Shown piece by piece: positions 1 to 4,960 of a DNA stretch of 6,043 bases. Position 1 is the first letter of the stretch. The number at the start of each line of letters is the position of its first letter. The DNA lies in NCBI GenBank assembly GCA_012033095.1, contig JAAUPO010000165.1, positions 1 to 6,043 of the forward strand, given 5' to 3'. This DNA comes from Synechococcaceae cyanobacterium RL_1_2 (lineage in GTDB: Bacteria > Cyanobacteriota > Cyanobacteriia > Cyanobacteriales > JAAUPO01). The notes beneath the pieces are model-generated. The model was not told the origin of the DNA and searched no databases. It saw only the letters and a program-made list of their open reading frames with translations. The translations under genes were made by a program, and so were the position numbers.

Positions 1-116
1 TGAGATCGAAAACTGACGTTTATATAGTCTTTTGAATAATTACGGGAAGCAAATAAGCTAAAAGCATTCCACATCAAGATAAAACCATCCCAGACTAAAC
101 TAAATTGACTATCCAT
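1..116 (-). CDS. Possible partial hypothetical protein (N-terminal end, runs off the window)
   Basis: On the minus strand an ATG at 116-114 opens a frame of 38 codons that has no stop before the window edge. It begins MDSQFSLVWDGFILMW and is rich in aromatic and hydrophobic residues, as real proteins often are. It lies 65 bp after the stop of the DUF3685 gene on the same strand, so it could be the next gene of that transcription unit. There is no convincing Shine-Dalgarno motif. The frame is also open upstream, with an in-frame GTG at 134-132, so the start is uncertain. I do not recognise the family. A chance open frame of this length is quite possible, so confidence is low. Confidence 0.3.
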   Translation of the reverse strand, partial: MDSQFSLVWDGFILMWNAFSLFASRNYSKDYINVSFRS

Positions 117-181
117 CTCAGCTAGTATTGGTGTCACCCTGTACCCCCAAGATAAAAGCGATGCAGATACCCTCTGGAAAT

Positions 182-1363
182 TTATTTTTGATTTTCCTGG
201 AAACTATGGCCGATCGCTTGTAGGATGCCCCGACCAATTAAACCAATTCCCCGGCCTAACACCTGGGTCAACAGGTAAACCAAGCTACTACCGACCCAAG
301 CAATGAAAGCCTTAAGCACTGGTTGGAGAGTATCTTTGGTTTCGAGGAGAAACGTCACTAGGAGCGGAATGCCCTGTAGTTTTGCTAATTCCTGTTGTCT
401 CGCACCATAGATATATCTCCATTCCAAACCTCGATTGGTCAGGCTCAATATTTGATATTTACTTTCAAAGATCGAGATCGGGCCATACCACCATTGATCA
501 TTACGATATTCCCGAGATAGATTATTCCTAAATTTAGTCAATGCCCTGGTTGAGGTGTATTGGGCATCAATCAATTGATATTTGACTACTTCATTGTCCG
601 CAAAATTATTAAGGATCGTCTGCACTACCCCATTAGCGATCCTTAAAATCAAATTTTGAAATAGTAATTCGGCGCGATCGTTGGCTTCCGGGGAATTGAA
701 ACGGTAAGGGATATGATCTAGTTCGAGGGGATGTTGCCAAAGCAAATAGGCAAATAATTCTCGGCCATAGGGAATTTTACTTAGGGCCTGGTCTTCGATC
801 GCTGTGGATTCTTGCACTAGCAGTTGGGGTAAGTTATAGGGGGAAGCAGGATATTCCAAAAAGTAATATTTAGTCAAAAATTTGGTCGTGGTGGTATGCC
901 AAATTTCCCGTAGGTAGTTCAGATAATTTTGGGACAAGTCCGCCGCACCAATTTGCACTAGCTTTAATTGCTCGATCGCCTGTTCAAATTCTTGGAAAAC
1001 AATATAAATTAATTCCCGTTTTTTATCCGATTTCAAAATATCCAGTTCTAGGGCATTACCAGTTAAATTAACCATGGCCCCACTCAAGCGGCTGAGGGTG
1101 GGTTTTAAAATCGGTTGTAGATAACCTAAATTGGGATTAATTTGCAGATCTCCTTTCTCGATCGACGGACGTAATTCCCCTGGGGATGGAGCTTTTGCCT
1201 TCGGGGACAATTTGGATGGAGTTTTTTCCTTGGCTTTATGAACCATGGGCGGTAACCAGTAATTAACTACAGCTTTGGCGGCCCTTAGCTCCCGCCGTTG
1301 TCCTTGCAACACCACCTTAGTCAAGAGGGGAACCACCGTGTTATTGAGACGATGATCGATCAA
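182..1363 (-). CDS. DUF3685 (Ycf55-like) domain protein, C-terminal piece of a frameshifted gene
   Basis: This 393-residue frame carries the DUF3685 domain, a family of cyanobacteria and plastids (Ycf55-like) with no established biochemical function. Family-like stretches seen here are GQRRELRAAK near residues 21-30, FRNNLSREYR near 278-287 and SIFESKYQILSL near 297-308. Residues about 41-66 form a Lys/Pro/Ser-rich linker. The tail from about residue 350 is hydrophobic and glycine-rich (GRGIGLIGRGIL) and may contact a membrane. The first possible start is a TTG at 1363-1361 with no clear ribosome binding site. The frame is open further upstream (LIDNNLWL just before), so this is probably not a real start. 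The piece directly continues the receiver domain encoded at 1381-1845. One missing base near 1383-1385 separates them, and the joined protein would be about 554 aa. The family call is firm; an independent gene is unlikely. Confidence 0.85.
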   Translation of the reverse strand: MIDHRLNNTVVPLLTKVVLQGQRRELRAAKAVVNYWLPPMVHKAKEKTPSKLSPKAKAPSPGELRPSIEKGDLQINPNLGYLQPILKPTLSRLSGAMVNLTGNALELDILKSDKKRELIYIVFQEFEQAIEQLKLVQIGAADLSQNYLNYLREIWHTTTTKFLTKYYFLEYPASPYNLPQLLVQESTAIEDQALSKIPYGRELFAYLLWQHPLELDHIPYRFNSPEANDRAELLFQNLILRIANGVVQTILNNFADNEVVKYQLIDAQYTSTRALTKFRNNLSREYRNDQWWYGPISIFESKYQILSLTNRGLEWRYIYGARQQELAKLQGIPLLVTFLLETKDTLQPVLKAFIAWVGSSLVYLLTQVLGRGIGLIGRGILQAIGHSFQENQK

Positions 1364-1380
1364 CCATAAATTATTATCAA

Positions 1381-1392
1381 TTAAGCGTCGAT
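1381..1392 (-). other. Frameshift junction inside the receiver-DUF3685 gene
   Basis: On the minus strand the receiver frame ends ATC GAC GCT TAA. Adding one T to the TT pair at 1384-1383 gives GAC GCT TTA ATT GAT, which reads A-L-I-D-N-N-L-W-L and runs straight into the DUF3685 frame. The joined segment resembles the helical linker expected between the two domains. No X-XXY-YYZ slippery heptamer lies at this point, so programmed frameshifting is not suggested. Either a real deletion or an under-called T homopolymer would produce it. Confidence 0.75.
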
Positions 1393-1845
1393 GGCGATCG
1401 CCGTAGCCACCAGCCCATCTAACACCGCCTGGAACGGAAATTTAGAAGGGGGTTTAGGCCAGAGGGTCTCACCTTGGAGCACTGCATTAATGCCTTCAAA
1501 GATCTGTTCAAAGCTCTCTTTTTGTTCTACGTAGCCCTCTATTTGTAAAGCCCGAATCGTCTCTAGTTGGGCAGAGGTCAATTCCCTAGACACCAACAAG
1601 AGAATTTTCATCTCTGGATTTTGGGTTTTAAGGGCTTGAATTAATTTATAGCTATCTAAACCATACTCATTGCTAATGAGTACAATGGCCGGCTCCATAT
1701 TCCTGATCGCTTTACTATACTTTGCATCCACTGCCCCAATCCACACCAATTTCATTTGGCCATGGCGAGCCAAAATTTGTTCCCAACCAAGGCGAAAAAT
1801 GGGATCATCATGGGCGATCGCGACAGGAATTGGAATAGTACTCAT
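1381..1845 (-). CDS. Degenerate response-regulator receiver domain, N-terminal piece of a DUF3685 protein
   Basis: This 154-residue frame starts at an ATG (1845-1843) and has the fold signature of a CheY-like receiver of the NarL/FixJ type. It contains the acidic pair D13-D14 in AHDDPIFRLGW, the hydrophobic strand PAIVLIS at 52-58, the strand KILLLVS at 80-86 and the turn IEGYVEQKES near 102-111. The phospho-acceptor position after PAIVLI is Ser58, where receivers normally have Asp. The conserved Lys that usually follows GY-x-x is Gln108. It therefore probably cannot be phosphorylated in the usual way and may act as a protein-interaction module. There is no LuxR-type DNA-binding helix-turn-helix. 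The frame stops in the linker, and the adjacent frame at 182-1363 supplies the DUF3685 domain, so both belong to one gene. No clear Shine-Dalgarno is visible; a small hairpin lies just upstream. Confidence 0.85.
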   Translation of the reverse strand: MSTIPIPVAIAHDDPIFRLGWEQILARHGQMKLVWIGAVDAKYSKAIRNMEPAIVLISNEYGLDSYKLIQALKTQNPEMKILLLVSRELTSAQLETIRALQIEGYVEQKESFEQIFEGINAVLQGETLWPKPPSKFPFQAVLDGLVATAIAIDA

Positions 1846-1852
1846 GGTGCTA

Positions 1853-1866
1853 TAGGGAAAACCCTA
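1853..1866 (-). promoter_or_regulatory. Small hairpin just before the receiver-DUF3685 start codon
   Basis: A perfect 5-bp inverted repeat (TAGGG, loop of four, CCCTA) lies 7 bp upstream of the ATG, in the likely 5' untranslated leader. It falls where a ribosome would bind and could affect initiation. There is no U-run after it, so it is not a terminator. A 5-bp stem can occur by chance, and its regulatory role is a guess. Confidence 0.25.
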
Positions 1867-2045
1867 GCCCGATTAATAAATAATTAATTGATGGCTATAG
1901 TTGATGGATATTGATATAGTAAGGCCTATCTCCACCCGATGGAGTCTAAATTATTTTCCCCTCATCCTATTCCATCCCCATTGATAAAACCATAACCCCC
2001 ACAGGCAATCATTAACCGACCCCATTGGGATTAGCTATTAATTAC

Positions 2046-2072
2046 TTAGCATTTAGCATTTAGCATTTAGCT
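2046..2072. repeat. Heptanucleotide tandem repeat at the 3' end of the ABC1 kinase gene
   Basis: A 7-bp unit (TTAGCAT on the plus strand) repeats almost four times without interruption. It is followed by two copies of the near-palindromic TTAGCTAAG (2067-2075 and 2081-2089), the second of which lies inside the last codons of the kinase reading frame. Short tandem repeats with 7-bp units (STRR elements) are known from filamentous cyanobacteria. This resembles that class, but the unit is not one I can name. Confidence 0.75.
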
Positions 2073-2076
2073 AAGA

Positions 2077-2562
2077 TTATTTAGCTAAGCGATCGAGTTT
2101 TTCCCGGATCATCAGTTTCAGGGCGGCCATGAGGAGCATGACACTAAATAGGGTTGTAATGATGGCTACCGCGATCGCGGCGGGGATCGAATGGGGAATT
2201 AATAAAATAGTACCCAGAAAGGTCACCCCGGTTAAACCAGCCCAAGTGAGGGTTTTTAAGGCCAGATAAATCCGACGGAGTAGGCGTTCATTTTCCAGCG
2301 ATCTTACCCGTACTTGTAATTCCCCAAACTCTAGCCGTTGTGCCAAACCCTCGATCGCTAGTTGGCTTTTACTGGGTTTATCTAATTGATATTTAATAAA
2401 ACTAGTGGCTTGGGTGGCTAAACCTTTGACGAGGCCAGAACGGTTTTGGGAGAGGGTTAATTCTTGAATAAAAGGCTTACTAGCCGCGAGGAGGTTATAT
2501 TGGGGGTCAAGGGCCCGGGCAATGCCATCTAAGGTAGTCAGGGATTTAATGATAAAGGTCAT
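2077..2562 (-). CDS. ABC1/UbiB-family kinase, C-terminal piece of a frameshifted gene
   Basis: This 161-residue frame begins MTFIIKSLTTLDGIARALDP, a stretch that is normally internal to cyanobacterial ABC1/AarF kinases shortly after the kinase core. The middle part (about 60-100) is charged and helical. Residues about 104-122 and 126-150 form two hydrophobic segments likely to anchor the protein in a membrane, as in UbiB-type proteins. The frame ends with REKLDRLAK. Its ATG overlaps the TGA of the upstream catalytic piece in an ATGA arrangement, so translational coupling is formally possible. However, the piece lacks any kinase motif of its own, and restoring one base joins it to the upstream frame, giving a protein of about 564 aa, a normal length for the family. 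I read it as the tail of one gene. Confidence 0.85.
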   Translation of the reverse strand: MTFIIKSLTTLDGIARALDPQYNLLAASKPFIQELTLSQNRSGLVKGLATQATSFIKYQLDKPSKSQLAIEGLAQRLEFGELQVRVRSLENERLLRRIYLALKTLTWAGLTGVTFLGTILLIPHSIPAAIAVAIITTLFSVMLLMAALKLMIREKLDRLAK

Positions 2563-2580
2563 CTGAGGGGGCAGACGAAA
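2559..2580 (-). other. Frameshift junction inside the ABC1 kinase gene
   Basis: The catalytic frame ends SSNRFVCPLR and stops at TGA (2561-2559). The family reads F-R-L-P-P-Q-M-T-F-I-I-K at this place, from memory of related sequences. Adding one C at the single C of TTTCGT (position 2577 on the plus strand is G) turns RFVCPLR into RFRLPPQ followed by MTFIIK. Adding a base instead to the run of five C at 2566-2570 would also restore the frame, as RFVCPPQM, which fits the family less well. Either way exactly one base is missing. Confidence 0.8.
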
Positions 2581-3770
2581 CGGTTGCTGCTCAACATCAG
2601 ATACATTTCACTGCTGATCTGATCGAAGGCCCGCACATCGATCGGTTTATCCCGAAAGTTATCCAATAAAAACGCGATCATCCTTTTGATGGGAGTCATA
2701 TCCTCCATCGGTTCAATCAAACCCATATAAATAAAGGTTTGAAGCACCTGATCCGCATCCTTACGCAGCACCGCAAAAAAGGTTTGGATCATCTGCTCCT
2801 GGGCCATGGATTGTACTTCGGTCATGGTGCCAAAGTCATAGAAAATTAATTTGCCCTGCTCCGTCACGGCCATATTGCCCGGATGGGGATCGGATTGGAA
2901 AAAACCATCCTTAAGTAATTGTTTTAAAAAGGAGCAGATACCTAATTCAATAATATTATCCACTGGGATATTATGGGCATTCAAACCGGCTTGGTCATCG
3001 ATTTTGATGCCGGGAACATATTCGAGGGTTAAAACTTTGGTGGTGGTAAAATCCCAAAATACCCTAGGGACAATGATGCGCTTATCCCCTTGGAAATTTT
3101 GCCGGAAACGATCGCCGTTATGGCCTTCATTAATGTAATCAATTTCTTGGTAAAGAATATTAAAAAATTGTTCGTGGATGGTCTCTAGTTCCAGTTTGCG
3201 AATATTTGCCAACCAATGATTGCAGAGGCTAATTAACTTTTTTAAGACAGCATAATCGGTGCTAATTAGTTTTTCCAGGCCCGGCCGTTGTACTTTGACC
3301 ACCACCTCTTCCCCTGTGTGTAACCGGGCCCGGTGGACTTGGCCCAGGCTAGCACAGGCCATGGGATATCGTTCAAAATCGCGATAGACGGCGTAGATGG
3401 ATTTTTTAAACTCCGATTCAATGCAGGCGATCGCTTGTTCTGGGGGAAACTCCGGCACATCGTCTTGGAGTTTACTTAGCTCCTTGGTAAATTCTAGGGG
3501 TAAGAGATCCGCCCTCGTGGACATGGATTGGCCAATTTTAATGAAGGTGGGGCCCAGATCAATCAATTGATTAACGAACCATTGGGCCCTTTTTTTGAGC
3601 AAACGGGGACTATTATTGCCGATTAAGCGATCGCGAAAAATGAACCATCCTAATTGGGTTGCCACCGAAAAAATGGCCGTTTGTCGTTGCCAATGGGATT
3701 GTTTGCGTTGCCAGGCAGGGGATTTAGCTCTGGATTTAGCCACAGTTAGGGATGGGGGTATGGTTAACAA
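2559..3770 (-). CDS. ABC1/UbiB/AarF-family atypical kinase, catalytic piece of a frameshifted gene
   Basis: This 403-residue frame holds the complete kinase-like core of the ABC1 (ADCK/UbiB/AarF) family. These are membrane-associated atypical kinases or ATPases that support quinone and prenyl-lipid metabolism in bacteria, mitochondria and plastids. Visible motifs in order are: the family-specific KxGQ motif KIGQ at 78-81, followed by SMSTRADLLP; the nucleotide-loop-like ASLGQVHRA at 140-148; the ATP-binding lysine in VVVKVQRP (K159); the ExD motif E209-x-D211; the catalytic loop DPHPGN at 294-299; and the metal-binding DFG at 312-314. The only start in the frame before an upstream stop is TTG at 3770-3768. 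A GTG at 3743-3741 is an alternative, and neither has a clear ribosome binding site. The frame is cut at residue 403 by a one-base loss. The remaining C-terminal domain with two membrane segments follows at 2562-2077. Which of the several cyanobacterial ABC1 paralogues this is cannot be decided. Confidence 0.9.
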   Translation of the reverse strand: MLTIPPSLTVAKSRAKSPAWQRKQSHWQRQTAIFSVATQLGWFIFRDRLIGNNSPRLLKKRAQWFVNQLIDLGPTFIKIGQSMSTRADLLPLEFTKELSKLQDDVPEFPPEQAIACIESEFKKSIYAVYRDFERYPMACASLGQVHRARLHTGEEVVVKVQRPGLEKLISTDYAVLKKLISLCNHWLANIRKLELETIHEQFFNILYQEIDYINEGHNGDRFRQNFQGDKRIIVPRVFWDFTTTKVLTLEYVPGIKIDDQAGLNAHNIPVDNIIELGICSFLKQLLKDGFFQSDPHPGNMAVTEQGKLIFYDFGTMTEVQSMAQEQMIQTFFAVLRKDADQVLQTFIYMGLIEPMEDMTPIKRMIAFLLDNFRDKPIDVRAFDQISSEMYLMLSSNRFVCPLR

Positions 3771-3818
3771 GAGTACCTAGGAACATCTTAAGGGAATGGA
3801 ACTCTAAGGAATTAAAAA

Positions 3819-3911
3819 TATAGCAGTCCTAACTAGGCCATAACAGGAAGATCTTTACTAGACTTCGCTGTCAGTGTACTCAATTGCCACAAGCTATTTA
3901 GGATTGCTATA
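3819..3911. repeat. MITE-like inverted-repeat element, 93 bp
   Basis: TATAGCAGTCCTAA at 3819-3832 and TTAGGATTGCTATA at 3898-3911 are inverted copies matching at 13 of 14 positions. Three further pairs (3834-3836 with 3894-3896) follow one mismatch. Both ends begin with TA, as expected for elements that duplicate a TA target, such as those mobilised by IS630/Tc1-type transposases. The interior has no open frame of note. The end sequence resembles extragenic repeats I recall from other cyanobacteria, but that is memory, not a search. The element type is inferred. Confidence 0.5.
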
Positions 3912-3933
3912 GATTAGGAGGTAGTGCTAAAGC

Positions 3934-3996
3934 GGTAAGGATATTTAGACCTAGGATAATTGCTTATCAATCGATTTAAGCTTCCTGATCCTTACC
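3934..3996. repeat. Short inverted repeat with 9-bp perfect arms
   Basis: GGTAAGGAT at 3934-3942 is exactly inverted as ATCCTTACC at 3988-3996 with 45 bp between. It directly follows the 93-bp element. The arms could be the ends of another decayed element or sites for a dimeric regulator of the divergent genes. Nine-bp arms at this distance may also occur by chance. Confidence 0.35.
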
Positions 3997-4072
3997 TGTA
4001 TAGGACTACGGATTAGGAAAATTATTCTGGAAATCACGGGAATAAATTTAGAAGATGTTTTTAGGAAATGTC

Positions 4073-4200
4073 GGACTTACGCACAAGCCCCCTAAATCCC
4101 CCAAAGTTCAGGGATTTGCTTGAACGATTGTCCCTAAACATCCCCAAACATCATGGTTCCCAGGACAGAATCGAAATTATCGAAATTTTTGCGGAAGTCC
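4073..4200. repeat. Candidate 128-bp repeat element with imperfect terminal inverted repeats
   Basis: GGACTTACGCA at 4073-4083 and TGCGGAAGTCC at 4190-4200 are inverted copies at 10 of 11 positions. The similarity stops exactly at these ends, and no target duplication is evident outside. The left end followed by a run of the CCCCCTAAATCCCCC kind is a combination I associate with extragenic or insertion-element ends in cyanobacteria. A palindrome at 4084-4122 lies just inside the left end. The element is non-coding and probably decayed. Confidence 0.4.
4084..4122. repeat. Palindrome able to form an imperfect hairpin
   Basis: CAAGC (4084-4088) plus AAATCCC (4094-4100) pair with GGGATTT (4111-4117) plus GCTTG (4118-4122). 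This gives 12 base pairs, a 5-nt bulge (CCCCT at 4089-4093) and a 10-nt loop. Deletion of a complementary AGGGG from the right arm would explain the bulge. No T-run follows, so it is not a simple terminator. Confidence 0.5.
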
Positions 4201-4227
4201 TGTTTATTGGGAATTTCAAGAAAAATC

Positions 4228-4272
4228 GATCATCTAGGCCTTCAGGTTGTTTATCCTAGTATCTGGATGATC
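4228..4272. repeat. Weak inverted repeat upstream of the DUF3172 gene
   Basis: GATCATC at 4228-4234 is inverted as GATGATC at 4266-4272, about 44 bp before the DUF3172 start. A second partial pairing (CTAGG with CCTAG) lies inside. It sits in the likely promoter or leader and could be an operator or a chance pairing. Confidence 0.25.
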
Positions 4273-4315
4273 ATTCCTTGTTCATTCCCCTTGTTCCCAC
4301 TCCCTATTTGTCACC

Positions 4316-4891
4316 ATGCCTAAAAGAACTAGATATAACCGCGATCGCTATGATGACTACGGCTATGATCAGCCCCGTTCTTATGGGCGACCCCCCAGGG
4401 AAGACGATCGCGGAGGCCCTAAAAAAAATCCTCTGAACTACACCACCGCCGCCCTATTTGGGGGAATTTTTATTTTGGGAGTAGCGGTGGGCATTGGGTT
4501 TAGTTCCACCACCAGCGTCAACCCCCAAAGCATTGAAAGCCGCACAGAAATTGATCAAAAAGCCCCCGATGCGGAACTTTGTCAACAGTTTGGGGCGAGT
4601 GCGATCGTGACGGATATGCGAGTATTTTTGACCCTTAACCCTTTTAATGTGTTTGTCACCCAACCCAAAATGGTTCCAGGTTGCGTCCTACGTCAAAATA
4701 ACTGGGCAATTTTAGAAAAACAAAATCTGATCACCAATGAAGAGGTCAAGGATTGCAAACGCCGCATGAACACCTTTGGTTATACGGGCACTCTCCAGGG
4801 TAGTCCCCGGATCAATTGCATTTATCAAAACGATTCGGCAGGGAATTTATTTTTAGAATCGGATATCCCTAAGGAATCGGATCAGTTTTAA
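4316..4891 (+). CDS. DUF3172 family single-pass membrane protein
   Basis: This 191-residue protein is full length and undamaged. Residues 1-40 are very hydrophilic and rich in Arg, Tyr, Asp and Gly (YNRDRYDDYGYDQPRSYGRP). Residues about 43-64 form one membrane segment (TTAALFGGIFILGVAVGIGF). Residues from about 65 on form a soluble domain with stretches I recognise from the cyanobacterial DUF3172 family: ELCQQFGASAIVTDMRVF, LTLNPFNVFVTQP, PGCVLRQNNWAIL and MNTFGYTGTL. The positively charged N-terminus should stay in the cytoplasm, placing the C-terminal domain in the periplasm or thylakoid lumen. It has four cysteines (89, 123, 147, 168), all in that domain, which could form two disulfides. 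The start ATG at 4316 fits the family's basic N-terminus, but no good Shine-Dalgarno precedes it. The gene lies 69 bp before glmS on the same strand and may be co-transcribed. Its function is unknown. Confidence 0.88.
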   Translation: MPKRTRYNRDRYDDYGYDQPRSYGRPPREDDRGGPKKNPLNYTTAALFGGIFILGVAVGIGFSSTTSVNPQSIESRTEIDQKAPDAELCQQFGASAIVTDMRVFLTLNPFNVFVTQPKMVPGCVLRQNNWAILEKQNLITNEEVKDCKRRMNTFGYTGTLQGSPRINCIYQNDSAGNLFLESDIPKESDQF

Positions 4892-4946
4892 TGGTTTCCA
4901 TTAGGACTGTGTATATTTACGATGGTTACTAAATTATTGAGTGCTT

Positions 4947-4950
4947 GAGG
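4947..4950 (+). promoter_or_regulatory. Ribosome binding site of glmS
   Basis: GAGG lies ten bases before the glmS ATG at 4961, within the usual spacing range. It supports this start, which also places the catalytic cysteine at residue 2. Confidence 0.5.
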
Positions 4951-4960
4951 TTATAAATTT

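Larger units (their letters stand above)
1846..2076. other. Intergenic spacer between the DUF3685 gene and the ABC1 kinase gene
   Basis: About 230 bp separate the end of the kinase gene (2077) from the start of the receiver gene (1845), both on the minus strand. This is long enough for the downstream gene to have its own promoter. The AT-rich stretch at 1870-1890 could hold a -10 element, but I see no convincing -35/-10 pair. A short inverted repeat (CTCCA at 1930-1934, TGGAG at 1940-1944) has no following T-run on either strand and is not a credible terminator. No open frame or RNA gene was recognised. Confidence 0.5.
3771..4315. other. Divergent intergenic region, rich in inverted repeats
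   Basis: This 545-bp stretch separates the minus-strand kinase gene from the plus-strand DUF3172 gene and must contain both promoters. It holds three spaced inverted repeats (3819-3911, 3934-3996, 4073-4200) and a nested palindrome (4084-4122). Degenerate copies of GATTAGGA also occur at 3912-3919 and 4011-4018. No RNA gene or convincing terminator was seen. A 63-codon frame at 4068-4259 is judged non-coding because it starts within the left end of the third repeat and is built from repeat sequence. The region looks like a landing zone for small mobile or extragenic elements. Confidence 0.6.

Noticed and set aside
1670..1855. 61-codon plus-strand frame
   Set aside because: It lies entirely opposite the receiver domain, whose reading frame has clear family motifs; this is an antisense shadow.
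1930..1944. CTCCA/TGGAG hairpin as terminator of the kinase gene
   Set aside because: The stem is only 5 bp and no T-run follows on the transcribed strand.
2046..2072. CRISPR-like array
   Set aside because: The units are 7 bp and directly adjacent, with no spacers; it is a simple tandem repeat.
2851..3138. 95-codon plus-strand frame, and a 64-codon minus-strand frame at 3266-3460
   Set aside because: Both overlap the kinase catalytic core in other frames and show no domain signature.
3595..3780. 61-codon plus-strand frame over the kinase start
   Set aside because: It is antisense to the kinase N-terminal region and has no ribosome binding site or family resemblance.
4068..4259. 63-codon plus-strand frame in the divergent spacer
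   Set aside because: It starts at the left end of a repeat element, its N-terminal part (TSPLNPPKF) is a translation of the CCCCCTAAATCCCCC-type repeat, it has no ribosome binding site and resembles no family I know.
4454..4663. 69-codon minus-strand frame, and a 74-codon minus-strand frame at 5805-6029
   Set aside because: They lie opposite the DUF3172 gene and glmS respectively, both of which have strong family evidence.
4892..4960. A glmS ribozyme or riboswitch upstream of glmS
   Set aside because: The 69-bp gap is too short for the ribozyme, no matching structure is seen, and the element is typical of Firmicutes.
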